Of a stretch of DNA of 64,000 nucleotides, positions 1 to 12,010 are shown in pieces. Source of the stretch: Lithospermum erythrorhizon (lineage: Eukaryota > Streptophyta > Magnoliopsida > Boraginales > Boraginaceae). The notes beneath the pieces are model-generated. The model ran no database searches and had not been told where the DNA came from. It was given only the letters and a program-made list of their open reading frames with translations. The position numbers were made by a program, and so were the translations under genes. Positions within the stretch are counted from its first letter, which is position 1. The number at the start of each line of letters is the position of its first letter. The stretch lies in NCBI GenBank assembly GCA_019722365.1, contig JADFUC010000918.1, positions 1-64,000 of the forward strand. Direction: 5' to 3'.

Positions 1-621
1 CTCGTACTTCGTTCAGTTACACGTATTGCTAAGTTGTTGGCGTGGTGTGGATTTGTCGATTGATAGTCGGAGGAAGCCATTAAGGAAAGATTTATCTTGT
101 CGAGGAGCATAGCAAAATATAACTCTTTAGGTGGATAGTCGTTAAATAGATAAGGGTCTTGAATTATCCTTGTTTGTATATGAGTGGTAGGTTACTTGCG
201 TCTGTGATATTTGTATTCACTCAAATTTTTAGGCTCCACTATTTTTCCCTATAGGCGGGCGTTTTATGCCTAGGTTATTTAGCGGGATGACCCCGAAAAT
301 GCATTGGCGATATTGCGTACCAGCGGGGAGGTGGCGATAGTGGCAGAAGACACCAGCGGTCATACTACTATTTTTTGGAGTTTTTGTTTATGCGTAATAA
401 TTATTTTGTCTTGAGTTTGTAAAACCCATTGTTTGATGTTGTATTTATATTATTACTTTCAGTTGTTGTAGCGTTGGTTAGTTCACCCGATGGACGAGTT
501 GTATTATTTTTTATTATCACGTTAAATGAAGTCATTTTTATCGTTATCCGTCGTTGGTATTCACGATTATTGATTGATGGCGGTCCCGACCTTAGGGGGC
601 CCGCTGGGGCGGGTAGTTAGA
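1..621 (+). mobile_element. Family A gypsy-type 5' LTR, 3' portion
   Basis: This stretch matches 5330-5922 along its whole length with many small differences, and both copies end in a GC-rich block followed by GTTA. A Met-tRNA primer-binding site lies five bases downstream, so this is the right end of a 5' LTR in plus orientation; the rest lies outside the window. A 63-codon ORF inside it has no recognisable domain and is taken as chance. Confidence 0.85.
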
Positions 622-625
622 ATTT

Positions 626-637
626 TGGTATCAGAGC
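626..637 (+). other. Primer-binding site, initiator Met-tRNA type
   Basis: TGGTATCAGAGC is the standard plant LTR-retrotransposon primer-binding site complementary to the 3' end of initiator Met-tRNA. It follows the LTR end after a short spacer and fixes the element's orientation as plus. Confidence 0.9.
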
Positions 638-2387
638 CTAGGTTTATGTTTTCTTGGTGTATTGTGTGGTTATGTGCCTAGGTTTTAGGTTGTAAGTGTG
701 TTGTGTGTGAGTCGTTCTCTGGTTTTGAGTCCATTCTTTTAGGAATCCGTTGGCTGAGGGCCTTCGCTAGAAGATTTCGTTGACTTCGGCGTCTGAGGGT
801 CTTAAGAGACTACCTTGAATTTTGTGTTCTTGTGGTGTTACTTGATCGAGATGTGGTATACTATGAATGTGTGAACTAATTATGTTAATATGACGTACGT
901 TGAGCTATATGTATATATTGAGATGCGTAACTGGGTATGATATGGAGATCAACACGATGGGTTGTTATATATATGATGGGTTATATTGAAACAAGACATG
1001 TTATGGTTTAGAATATGATGTAAGATATCGGTAATATTATATAGATATTGGGAGGTGTCTTAATAGTTAATCTGCTGGTAGAGTGATAATGAGACTTTAT
1101 GGTGGGAGGTAAAATTAAGGATGAGTTGCGATAGTTAATATACGATATACTCGAGGTGGAGTTGTAAAGAATATCAATGGGTTTATAAGTAAGGTTACTG
1201 GTTAAAAGAGATGTGTGACTATAATGAAATGTGAAACTTGGGTTTGATCAGAAATGGTAAAGTAAATTCAGTGGATGCAAATGGGGAAATTTGAATAAGA
1301 AAGGAGTTTTGAGTTCATCCGATTAATAATGTTTAAATAAGAGTCGGTGGTTGAGTGGAGTTTATCTTTTGTGATAGTAATGATTATTCTTGAGGATGTA
1401 AACTCTGGGTTGAAACCTTTGGAAATGAGAGGTGGAGGAATATGTTTGAGAATTTACGGGAGAACACGTTTATATATCGAAGGAAGTTATTGAAAGGGGT
1501 TCCACAGGTATAGGGTGAAGTTGTTGATAAGTTGGTCTGATTGGGTGAACTTAAGGGTATTAAAATGTTAGTTGAGGAGGATTTTGGTACGACATGTACT
1601 TATAGGAAGTTAGCATTTGATGATCGTGGTGCAAGATGATGATCTTTAAATAAGAGATTTAGTCTTATACTTGGAAGGAGTAATTGGGGATAAATAATCT
1701 TGCGTTATGCATTTGTGGAAGATGGGCCGAGAGGATAGGGAAGAGGTAAGTCGGCATTTAGCCAATAGAAGTTGATAAACATTTAGTAGTCACTGAGGAA
1801 GAGAATACATCTTCTTTGAATAATGAGCTAAGTAGTGGATAAATGGACTTTTAATAGTGGAGAAATAAACAAAGAGGACTTACGGAGTTCGCAAATCTGT
1901 GGGAGCTTTAGAGATTTGATAATGTTGATTGTGGTTGAAGGAGTTGAATAGAAGTTTATTAAAGGTTCACGATTTGGGGGTATTATGAGAGGACTAAGCG
2001 AATAAGCCGATAAATTAAATTAGGTTTGAAGGTATTCATGAAATTTACATGTTGAATGAACCATAAGACTTCGTGAGGTATAAAGATCATAAGGACATAA
2101 ATCAACAAGTTAATGTTAGTTGTGGATTTAAGGTGAAATTGTTAATAAATGTGTGATAGTGAAATTTATTATTATTTGGTTGTGAGTCTTAGTAGTATAG
2201 GGGATTGACAATAATTTGAGGTGATATAAAGTGTGGTATAAAGTTGGAAATTTGGTAAAATGTGAATTAATTTGTCTAAAATAAAGTATTAGAATATTAG
2301 ATAATAAAAGTATTGAAGGGGAGAGTTGTGGCAACAAAGGCGAGTTTGAGTAAATTTCGGGGCGAAATTTTATAAGATGGAGTAGAT
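638..2387 (+). mobile_element. Family A internal region, non-coding
   Basis: About 1.75 kb lies between the primer-binding site and the second LTR. No gag, protease, reverse transcriptase or integrase motif is visible in any frame. Near its right end (about 2354-2372) is the block AAATTTCGGGGCGAAATTT. Many plant gypsy elements carry this block at the end of pol, just before the polypurine tract; the tract here is the purine-rich AAGATGGAGTAGA. The layout is that of a non-autonomous or deleted gypsy element (LARD-like). Confidence 0.7.
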
Positions 2388-5300
2388 TATAATAATCCAT
2401 TCCGTACTAATATTACGTAATGATACATACTAGTTGCTCGGTGGATTATTTCGAAGAAAATCAAAAATTTCGAGAAGTTGAATAGTTGATAATACAACGA
2501 ATCGGTCGGTTAATTGAGTACGTTTCGGTATTTAAATTTTAAGGTTGTGTCGAATGGTAATAATATTAGTTGGGTGATAAATATAAATTTGGCGTAGAAA
2601 TGTTGATGTTTTGAGTTAGTTTGGGGAATATGATAGCGAGAGTATCGATTGAATTAAAGCGATCGGGGTTTCGCTTGCCATAAAACCGTTAGACGCTCCA
2701 TTAACCCGTAAACCAGCCCAAAGGCCCAAGAGGAAAAAAACCAATACCACTTCCTCTTCCATACCGGCGGTCAGTTCGCGCCCATACTGATTAACTTTTC
2801 TTGATTTCTTCCGTCGCAAGCTTTGGACCTCAAATTTCTTGGAGAGTTTCTCCTCGTCATTCTCTTGATTCAAAAGGTAAGAAGATTCGAAACCTTTTGT
2901 ATTTTGTGAGTTTCGGTTGAGTTGACTTTTTGTATTTTTGATTTTTATTGTGATAGATTCTTGGGCTCTAAATTAGTTGTTCTTGAGTTGAAGTTAAGCT
3001 TTTGGATGAAGTAATTAAGGTGGTGTTTTTAGGAATGATTGACTTTTTGGGTATTTAGTTGACTTGACTTTTTAATGGGTTATTATTAAATATAATTATT
3101 ATCTAGGCTTAGATTATAGTATAAGAGATAATAATAATTTTTTTTTTAGGGTAGAAAGTATTGAGCATAGTTGGAAGGTTGACTTTCGAGTTGAATTCGC
3201 CGTTGACTTTTCTAAAATATTTATTTGAGAGTATAAATATGTTATTGGACACTTTTATTGTGATTGTTTTGAGGTGAAAATTATGATTTATAAGTTATTG
3301 GAGGAATATATGTTGAAGTGGTTTTATTAGATTTTGAGTAGTAAAAGCGGGCTTTGGGATTAAGTTGTTAGAAATGGGTTAATTAGTTGGAAAAGTTAAA
3401 ATTTGGGTTGATTTGAAATTGGTTGGAAATGTTAGTATTTTGGTTAAGGTGTTGGCGATTATGGAATTTAAGCAGAATGATTTATAATTAGTAATACGTA
3501 TACATAAGTTGTCAATTTAACTAAAATGGATTGAAAAGCTAGAATGGAATTAAAGATAAGGATTAAAATTGTTGTGAGTAGTAATTATATTTTTCGAATT
3601 GTTTGATTGGGCAGCGGAATGTGGGAAGGGAGCACTTGGATCGTGTAGGCAGGCTCTTATTCTTGAAAGGGTGAGTCTTATCTCGCTGAGTTGCTACGTT
3701 ACGTACTTACTTTATTGTGTGAAGCATTATCGTTTATGGTATGATTATGAGAGTCTATCGTATCGTTGTTCACAGATTATGTGTGATTCATTTGTGAGCC
3801 ATGATATGATTGTATGATTGTATTTATGTGGCATTGAAGATTTGTGAGGGTAAGTAATAGCTTGAATCCAAACTTACTTTTCTTATTGTTAGGTGGCCTT
3901 GTCGGCACTATTAGATTTTACGTGGCCTTGTCGGCATTTCTGAGTTACATTGCCCTTGGCGCTTTGCTCATTCACAGCTGGCCTTGTCGGCGGTTCTGAT
4001 TGATTTATGATTGTGAGATATATGTTAGGCTATTGTGCTTTGATATTGTTTGGGAATAGAGTAGTTAGTTGTTGGGAGGTGTTGGTTGGAGTTATGCGTG
4101 ACTTGAGGTGACTTAAGTATTAGGATACGACCCTATAGTTGGGATGATTAGGGGTTAGGTGACTCTCGCTTCCTTTGCGAGGATATGAGAGCGTTATTGG
4201 CCTTATACTTGAGGTATAAGAGCCGGTATGATTATCTATGATCACTTTCTTTGCTGTGCATTGTCGGTGTGGCCTTATCACTTGGTGTATAAGTACGGTT
4301 TGGCCTTATCTTGATTATAAGGCGGTATGACTTCTTTATGATCACTTTGTTGTGTGCATTATTGATGTGGCCTTATACTACTGCGGTATAAGTGCGGTTT
4401 GGCCGCATACTTCGGTATAGGCCGGTGTTTATTAGCGATTGGTCCATTCCTGCGAGGTAGGCAGTTGAGCATTTGCTGGCATTTAGAGGTTGAGCATAGT
4501 TGTGGAGATATGAGAGATAGATGGTTTGATGACTAGAGTTATAGTCGTTGTTAAGTCTGTGATTTTATTATGGGCGATATGGTGTGCACTTATTGAGAGT
4601 TTGTATTATATCTTGACATGTTGATTTAAATTTTCTATGGTGTTGCATGATCGTTTTATGACTCGTTTATTGGTTATGGATATTGTCTTGATTATACTAG
4701 ATATTGCACTTGAAGAAATTAGGTCGAGATGGAGTTTCGGTTGTTTTATTGATAATATTATCGGATTTTTCTTGTGGATCCCCAGGTTGGTATTAATCGT
4801 TTATCGTCGTTTAAGGTTAAAAGTTGAGTTGGTTAATGGTTGAGATAACTTTTGAATGAGAGCATTAGGTATAAAAAAAATTATAAACCGACGTTCATGC
4901 TAATCTATGGATGATGTTGATGATATTTTATATATAGTGGAAAGTTGGATTCAAACGTGTTAGTATATAAGTTATGATCAACCACGGCGTTAAATGCAAT
5001 CAAAGTGTGAATAAGTTCCGTAGACTAAATGAAGAATTTAATGAGATAATTCCGTACTTAAGTTATCTTGATTTAAGATATACGTTGCTTAGTTGTATTA
5101 AGATATTGATACGATTTGGAGGTTCGTACAATAAACATTTAGAAGTCATAAGAGGTGTACGACTATAGCGGGAGTGGCGGCTTTAAGGTGAACTAAAGAT
5201 AAGTGGTTGAGTTGTGTATGCTTGAGTTATGAGATGTTGAGATATATGTTTGAGTTGTTGTATGTTTGAGTTGTATATTATGTCGGGAATTAGCTATACT

Positions 5301-5922
5301 TAAGAAAGATAACAAATAGAGAGATATCTCCTGTGATTAAGGTGTACTGTGAGTAAGTTGTTGACGTGGTGTGGATTTGTCGGTGTTAGTCGGAAAGCCA
5401 TTAAGGAAAGATTTATCTTGTCGAGAGGAGCATATAAAATATAACTCTTGAGGTGGATAGTCGTTAAATAGGTAAGAGACAGGGTATCCTTGTTTGTATG
5501 AGTGGTAGGTTAACGTCTTGTGATGTTGTATTCACTCGGCTTTTTAGTGACTCCTATTTTCCCATGGTGGAGGCGTTTTTATGCCTAGGTTGTTCTTGAG
5601 GATGAAGGCCGAGATGCATTGGCCGGTATTTGCGTACCAGCAGAGGTGGCGATGGTGGCTTGAAGACCTCATTTGTCATACTTTATTTTTAAGGTTTTGT
5701 TATGCGTAATAATTATTTTGTCTTGAGTTGTAAAATCTCAATTGTTGTATTTATATTATTACTTTCAGTTGTTGTAACGTTTGGTTAGTTCGTAGATGGA
5801 CAAGTTGTATTATTTCACACGTTAAATGAAGTCGTTTTTATCGTTATCGCGTCGTTGGTGACTCGATTATTGATTCTTGTGGTCCCAGCGCCGGGGGGGC
5901 CACGCAGGGCGGAGTCGTTACA
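2388..5922 (+). mobile_element. Family A gypsy-type 3' LTR
   Basis: A long LTR of about 3.5 kb. It starts just after the polypurine tract with a degraded form of TGTAATAACCC and ends in GTTACA. The last ~590 bp match 1-621. It contains a CT-rich leader-like block near 2690-2880, several GTGGCCTTGTCGGCA repeats (3890-4000), and an array of short TATAC/GTATA palindromes (4198-4430). Its middle section also resembles the family B LTRs at 29404 and 59455. The small ORFs inside it show no domain and look spurious. Confidence 0.8.
4198..4430 (+). repeat. Palindrome-rich tandem array within family A LTR
   Basis: Units of roughly 30-60 bp contain GGCCTTATAC, a short spacer, and GTATAAG. Each unit could fold into a small hairpin. 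More regular versions occur at the matching place in the family B LTRs (30966-31262 and 61200-61365). Confidence 0.6.
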
Positions 5923-5925
5923 TGA

Positions 5926-6047
5926 GACAAAATCAATTACACATTTCAGATGACTTAATATATTATTCACATCATATTTGTAAACATAATTTTATAATAT
6001 CTTTTACATTATTGTACATCAAGTGATATTTCATAAGATAATTCACT
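5926..6047. repeat. 122-bp direct repeat, copy 1
   Basis: This segment is identical base for base to 10891-11012. It lies between the end of the family A 3' LTR and the reversed Asp-tRNA primer-binding site that begins at 6047. Neither copy contains an ORF. Confidence 0.9.
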
Positions 6048-6064
6048 CCCCGGCAACAGCGCCA
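6047..6064 (-). other. Primer-binding site, Asp-tRNA type
   Basis: On the minus strand this reads TGGCGCTGTTGCCGGGGA. It differs at one position from the complement of the plant Asp-tRNA 3' end, the primer used by many Athila/Tat-group gypsy elements. It sits next to the LTR at 6071-7113. Confidence 0.75.
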
Positions 6065-6070
6065 AAAACT

Positions 6071-7113
6071 TGATAAGTTATAATTTAACCTCATGAGAGT
6101 GCGAATCGTCTGATGGTGTATACCAGTGATAGAGCGAGAGTTGATTATTTAATTCGATTAAAACTAGTTAAATATTCTAGAAAGAAATTTAAATGAGAAT
6201 TGGATTTGAAACTAGTTAAACTAAATACAATAATAAAATAACTAAAGTGAATATATTTTTGGTTTGTTGGGGAAAAGATTTCATCAATACAATCTTAGCT
6301 AAATATTTACAATCTAAATTATTAGTTATTTCTTCGGTTCGATTTTATCTAAACTTCGGTATACCATTCGGTTCGCGGGTTCACCGATTGTTTGCAGTTT
6401 AATTAATCTCCTATGTCACTAGCGAAATTAATTAGCCTAAAAACCTGAAGCTCAAGAAAATATATTGAACCAAAAATTTAATTGTATACTTCAATGTCCA
6501 TGATCTCATTCAATTAATTCGAGTCCTCTATTATGAATTTCATTCGAGATTGGTAAGCTTAATCATAATACTCAGATAAAATTACAGACAATGAATAATA
6601 CAAGAATTATAATTAACTGAAATAAAAAGATAAATAAATATAAAGCATTCATAGCAATCGACTACATCAATCCCTAACAAGTTTTTGAATTAAAACATAA
6701 CTGAAAACATAATTAAAATAGTACTTGAAAGAACCAAATCAGGATGATAGAAGTTGGTGCTTGGTAAGTGGGGATTCGACGGCTTTCTACTGGATATGGC
6801 CGTCCGGCCATTTTCTTTCTCCATAAAAAGCCAAGGCTCAAATTGGGCTTTTCTTGTATATATATTTGTTATTAGGTCGTTCTGACCTAATAAATTTTGG
6901 ATCCAAGCCCGTCTTTGATTAATTGTTTCGGACTTCTTTAATTAATTTATTTTTCTTTGGATTGCCCGAAAATTCACAGCGTTCATCAAATACTCCTACA
7001 AAATACAAAGATTAATAAAATTCACATATTTGTCACTTAAACAATGAAAATACATTAAATATATCAATTTAAGCACAATAATATCCCCAAAAAATACGTA
7101 ACAAATATGCACA
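6071..7113 (-). mobile_element. Gypsy (Athila/Tat-type) LTR, minus orientation
   Basis: On the plus strand this region starts TGATAAG after the reversed Asp-tRNA primer-binding site and ends near GCACA, consistent with TG...CA termini on the minus strand. Several blocks (the GGTTCG-rich section near 6350 and the AAACAATGAAAA block near 7040) also occur in the Athila-like LTR pieces at 32150-33060. Only the LTR and primer-binding site remain; no internal coding region is attached. The right boundary is approximate. Confidence 0.65.
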
Positions 7114-8327
7114 AATCAATCTCTAAGGCCCCTTCGTTGTTTGAAATTAGGGGATTTAATACTCTGGAGGCAAGTTTGGTTGCCAAAAATCCATAACTAC
7201 CCTTATATGTTCCATCTCAAATTTCATATCTTGCATCAAACTTGTTGAAATGTGAAGCAGATTTTTCGATTTCTTGGAGAAATGCATCGAGTGCATCGAG
7301 AGTACATGAGACTAGGCCTCGATAGAGTGCGATGCGGGCTAAAGAGAGAGCATATATGAGAGACTTGTGCACAGGATTTCGTATGAGAAAACATCCGGTT
7401 AGTGGTCGTTGAGTAGAGTTCTTGAGTCTTGCTTAACGATCTTCATGATATTATTAGTGGATCTGACGAGTGGATGTACCTTTCACATTGAGGGGAACGG
7501 GGTAAAATTCTTGTGTCTGATTTTATTTCTGCATTATTTTATTTTACGTTAGTCATATAAAGATTAGTGTTATATCAAATGCCTTTGTTGTTGTTGCATC
7601 ATGGATGGGATCCGAATTATTGTCAAGTATGAGATTGTCAAAAATGGTATAATATCCTAACAAAACTTTGCTAGTATTTGTACGTTGTGTTCGTTTTGCA
7701 TGCTTTCGCTTTCATTATTAATTTTGTTCATAACTTATATGGTAACATATATACAATCAATGATGAGTTTTAAACAATGTGATAAATAAACTCTTTTTTA
7801 TCTAATATATATATATATTAATAACAATGAAAATTTATAAAGTTACAAATCTCTTTCATGATAATTTTAATATTGAATGAAGTAGCTTTTATATATAATT
7901 TTCCATATATGGACTATACGATATAAATAATTTTAGGTGTATCTGATGGACTTATGGTGTCTTTTTTTAAGAATAGAGATATACAACTTGTAGATCAATG
8001 AATAACTTATATGAACTTTTTGTGCCAAGCTAGACATTCAATAGATGTAACAATATATCATTATTATTATTTAGGATGTATTGGAACCATTTTGTAGATG
8101 AGAAAAAATAGTTTGGCTAATATGTTTATTTTTATTTTTAATAATTTTCTATTTCTTCATTCTTGATAATTAAGATGTATAATGCATGTATGCACATAAT
8201 AATTAATAAAGTTCAAATATATCTTTGTTGCTAGTGTGTTATACAAAAGGACAAAGACAATTACATCTCATGAATATAAAGATATATAGTTGTTTAGATA
8301 TTGCATCAACCATCTATGTCAAATTAC
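7114..8327. other. AT-rich intergenic DNA, no gene seen
   Basis: About 1.2 kb of AT-rich sequence with a short (AT)n run near 7806-7820. I found no ORF with a recognisable domain, no RNA gene and no clear transposon end. Confidence 0.6.
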
Positions 8328-9760
8328 TTAGGTTCCAACATTATTGTTCAAGAAGTCATCAACAATTTTGAGACTTGGATTAAATCTGAGAGCTTTGCCA
8401 TGCGTCTATGGGCTTTTTTCACTTTTCCTTCATGAGCTTGATGCTTATCTAGCTCATGTATTTTCCACTTCTTCACATCCTTAAATTGTTGTATTTTCTC
8501 CTTCTGTCTAATAGCCAACTTGTGAGTGTTGAGTTTGATTTCGTGCTTGACTGTTCAAAAATTTACAACACTCAAAGTTAATTCGTCCAATAATTTCTCA
8601 GCTACGAAAATGTGATCTGGTGGTACGATTGATCTATAAACTCCTTTTGAGTAGTCAACATTTGGATCAAGCGATGCCTGACCGTCAACTTGACCGCTTT
8701 CAAACATCGATCCAGCGCGTCGATAGAGTTGAGGTTAAAATAGAATTACTTGTCACCATAAGCAACAAAATTCATACCTAGGTAAAAATGTAAGGATTTT
8801 AGTGTGAGGGTTAAAAATGAGAACTTATATTTGTAAAGGAACTCAATAGAAAACATAAGATAGGTCACATCAATCAAAATATATATTTTAAAATGGGAAA
8901 TTTTTTTCCCCGACCCATATGAATATATGTTAGAGTTGTTAACTAGCCAATTTAAAAGCGATTAAAAAATTAGAATCGCTGTGTTCCAAAAATCGAATCG
9001 AAAAGGTAGTCAGGTTAAAAATCGATTTTAATTGACTACAGATACATTCGAATCGACAAAAAATAAAATCTAAATAAATTATAAGCAATATCGAATTGAT
9101 TCAAAATAAAATAGAATAAACAAATAAAATATAATAAACCCAAATGAAACCAAGTTTACCGGTCGAATTATATCTGATCCACCAATTTAGTCAAGTACTT
9201 GATCGTAGAGTAAGTGAATTCACGAACCGGTTAATTCCGATTTTGTTAACGAATTGGTAATCGAGCGAGTAATAAATGGATTCGGTGAACAGATAACAAC
9301 TTATAAATCATTATTATATACCTTGGTTGAAACATATTCTCATGATAATCAACTAGTGCCTCGATGAAAGAGTTGGATCCTCAACTGATGATTGATAGTT
9401 TTCATTTCATGTAGATTACGCAAACGATTAACCAGCTAAAGATTGCAAAAATGCAGCCGACATTAAAATCGACATTAGGTTCAATAACACTTAGAAGATG
9501 ATGTGGTATGCCACGACTTTCCTCTTTTGTGACTTTGTTTGTCACAATGTCTAGACCTTCATGTATTTGCATTTTGTCAGAATTTATAATCTCCCCACAA
9601 AATTTTTCAGCTAGACCTATAGAGAGTTTGGTTTGCACGTACTGTTGCCCTAAAACTATTTACTCACGGCTTCTCAGCTGATGTTTTCTCAGAACTTGCC
9701 AGCTGAAGGTCAAATCTTGGGAACTTGAACCATAGGTTGAATTTGGCTGCATGAGAACAT
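8328..9760 (-). pseudogene. Adenylate isopentenyltransferase (IPT) pseudogene
   Basis: Intact IPTs transfer an isopentenyl group to ATP/ADP in the first step of cytokinin synthesis. Family-typical blocks appear in order on the minus strand: a degraded P-loop (about 9620-9655), EIINSDKMQ, GLDIVTNKVT and PHHLL (9490-9600), GSNSFIEALVD (9330-9375), DPNVDYSKGV (about 8640-8670), the C-terminal HKLAIRQKEKI (about 8490), and a tail with a stop at 8328-8330. The likely ATG at 9758-9760 is followed by an in-frame stop after 16 codons. Indels break the P-loop and the block before GSNSF. GT and AG at 9321/9320 and 8779/8778 bound a ~543-bp intron; removing it joins the reading as PRYEFCCLW. No shortcut to an intact protein is visible, so I call it a pseudogene. 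Base-level sequence errors could explain some of the breaks. Confidence 0.85.
8779..9321 (-). other. Putative intron inside the IPT pseudogene
   Basis: The upstream exon ends CAACCAAG and the intron opens GTATATAAT on the minus strand. It closes with TTACCTAG before GTATGAATTTTG. Splicing restores the conserved IPT reading across the junction. The intron is AT-rich with no other feature. Confidence 0.65.
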
Positions 9761-10890
9761 ATCGTTATTTTCAATAGAACCTAAGGTTCAAAAAAGAGTT
9801 TAATAAGTTGTTTTCTTTTCCTTTTGTCCCTTTTGGGATTTGATGTTGTACATACTCAGTTGATATCAATTTATAATAGTAGATTGACAACATAACATTA
9901 TGTATACATTTGGTAAAAAACTATGAAAGTGCAACGTGTATAATTATTAACGGGTGATAACAATTAAATTAAACAAATTGGGTATACATAAGGAAGGATA
10001 ATTAATGAGGGCTACATTTTTTTTAAGTAATCAAATTTTTTTAATTAAATTAAAGTATGAATTAAGTAACATATATGGTTACAATAATTTTGGTCAAAGA
10101 TGTGTTACTAAATTGTATATGTCAGTGTTTAGAAATTAATTTATGACAATGTAATTAAATAATTTTATTTTATTTTGGGTATTTTTAATATTTTTAAGGC
10201 AATGGCTTTAAACATCATTCAGGTTTAACAAATAACCCACTTCAAACATCTTTATATTTTTCAATCATTTTTTATCATTTAGTCAAAGGCTCATTCTCTT
10301 GTTTAAATAGAAAAAATAGTGTTCCTCTTTTTAAGCACCACTAGTTTAACAATGTTTCCGTTTGAGGGGACGAAAATATCCATGACAGAGATGACAAAAA
10401 AATTGATGTAACATTTTACTCTAACAAAAAAATTGATGTATGTAGTGGTTTTGGTTATTTTTTTAACATGATCGAACTGGGACGGTCTTGAATGGAAGTG
10501 ACTGAAATCAATTTATATATTTTGCATAATTAATCTTCCATAATTAAAGTAGATGTAAGTGTTGCACAATTAATTGTGTCTGCAAGGAGTAATGTAATAA
10601 ATTATTTATGTGTTTATATAATTACATTTTTATTTTGATTTAACAAATAATAGTTAACAACAAAAAATATGTTCAATAACCATTTTTCAATCAAAGTAAA
10701 AAATATTTAATTGCTTATATCACCCATTCTACTCGAAACACTTCATTTCAATAAATAAATTATTCAAATTTTGTATAAACAAATCATCATTTCAAAATTG
10801 AAAACTTCGTCCATTTTTATCACATTAGATTAAATCTCATTTTACATAAGATTAAATAAAATTTTGTTATTTGAATAGACTGGTCATATG
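9761..10890. other. AT-rich intergenic DNA
   Basis: No gene, RNA or transposon end is recognisable. The stretch would hold the promoter of the IPT pseudogene, but no convincing TATA element stands out. Confidence 0.55.
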
Positions 10891-11012
10891 GACAAAATCA
10901 ATTACACATTTCAGATGACTTAATATATTATTCACATCATATTTGTAAACATAATTTTATAATATCTTTTACATTATTGTACATCAAGTGATATTTCATA
11001 AGATAATTCACT
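10891..11012. repeat. 122-bp direct repeat, copy 2
   Basis: Identical to 5926-6047. Here it is embedded in ordinary AT-rich DNA, with no LTR or primer-binding site next to it, so this copy looks like the original context. Confidence 0.9.
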
Positions 11013-11812
11013 TTTTTATTTTCTTCGTATTACTAATATTAAGAAAATATAATAAGATCTCGGTATACAAATAAATCAAACATATATAGTAATCTTGAAA
11101 TATAAATAATACAGAGTGTTAGTGAAAGAAATTAATTTCATCAAAATAACTTTAACGAAAAAGCCAATAAAAAAAGATTATTAAAATCTTTCACAAATAA
11201 TAAATAGGGGATTCATTTAACAAATTTGGTAGTAATTTTTTGGCTAATTATACACTTGTTATATTATCGCGTAATTTTAGTTAATTATTATCTTATCATT
11301 CTTTTCAACCATGGCCGCAGGTCCTATCTTATCGTTTTCTACATAAAATGACTATTTTAACCTAGCAACAAAGTATAGTATAGGGGCACGTTTACGTAAT
11401 TAAAATAGAGCACGTGGCTTTTTTCTTTCTGGCACTTGCTTTCATCCACTAACGGCCAACTGCTTTCTTAACAACCACTTTTACCTTCCCGCTATAGCCT
11501 AACCCCTTTCGGCCAGCCAAACATTTCTTGAAATATTTTCCATCATTAACACCACCCCAGCCCACGCACCATTTTCTCCATCCTTAACCACGCACCATCG
11601 CGTCGCCATTTCAATCGACAACGATTGCGAGAAATCAAATTGAAAAAAATATCAATTTCAGATTCTTAATTGTAGAAATCATTTTGACCAAATCATCCCT
11701 AAATCAATTTCCTACAAACCAAAAACCTTAAAACTTTGTCACAAATTAGTTTTCCAAATCTGACAAAAACCCAACAAATTGCTTGAATTTTTTTTAAGAA
11801 AGTACCCAAAAA
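11013..11812. other. Intergenic DNA upstream of a small ORF
   Basis: AT-rich to 11400, then a C-rich plus-strand stretch (11440-11620) resembling a plant promoter or 5' UTR. No coding domain is seen. Confidence 0.4.
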
Positions 11813-12010
11813 ATGGGATTTTTTGGGTCTCTCATCTCCGCCTCAAATTCGCCGGAAAACCACCCAAATCCACCACTTTCGCCGTCGCAATCACCATCTA
11901 CTACTACTACTAGGTCACCTTTGTTTTCTTCTTCAGTTACATATATATCAATTTGCATAGTTTGTCTTTTGTTTATTCTTGATTCTTTGATGTCTGTTGT
12001 TGATCTTTGA
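11813..12010 (+). CDS. Small hypothetical protein, possible first exon
   Basis: A 65-codon ORF. Residues 1-40 are rich in Ser, Pro and Thr, with a short Thr run encoded by (ACT)n. Residues about 42-60 form one hydrophobic segment that could be a membrane anchor. I do not recognise the family. The upstream sequence is 5'-UTR-like, and a G-rich stretch (12180-12260) follows. It could be a short membrane protein, the first exon of a gene whose remainder is lost, or chance. No second exon was found. Confidence 0.3.
   Translation: MGFFGSLISASNSPENHPNPPLSPSQSPSTTTTRSPLFSSSVTYISICIVCLLFILDSLMSVVDL

Noticed and set aside
2616..2873. 85-codon minus-strand ORF
   Set aside because: It is antisense to the leader-like part of the family A LTR and has no domain.
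9402..9638. Intact tRNA-type isopentenyltransferase gene or Agrobacterium-derived ipt
   Set aside because: The conserved blocks fit the plant adenylate type, and the frame is broken on both sides, so neither reading is supported.
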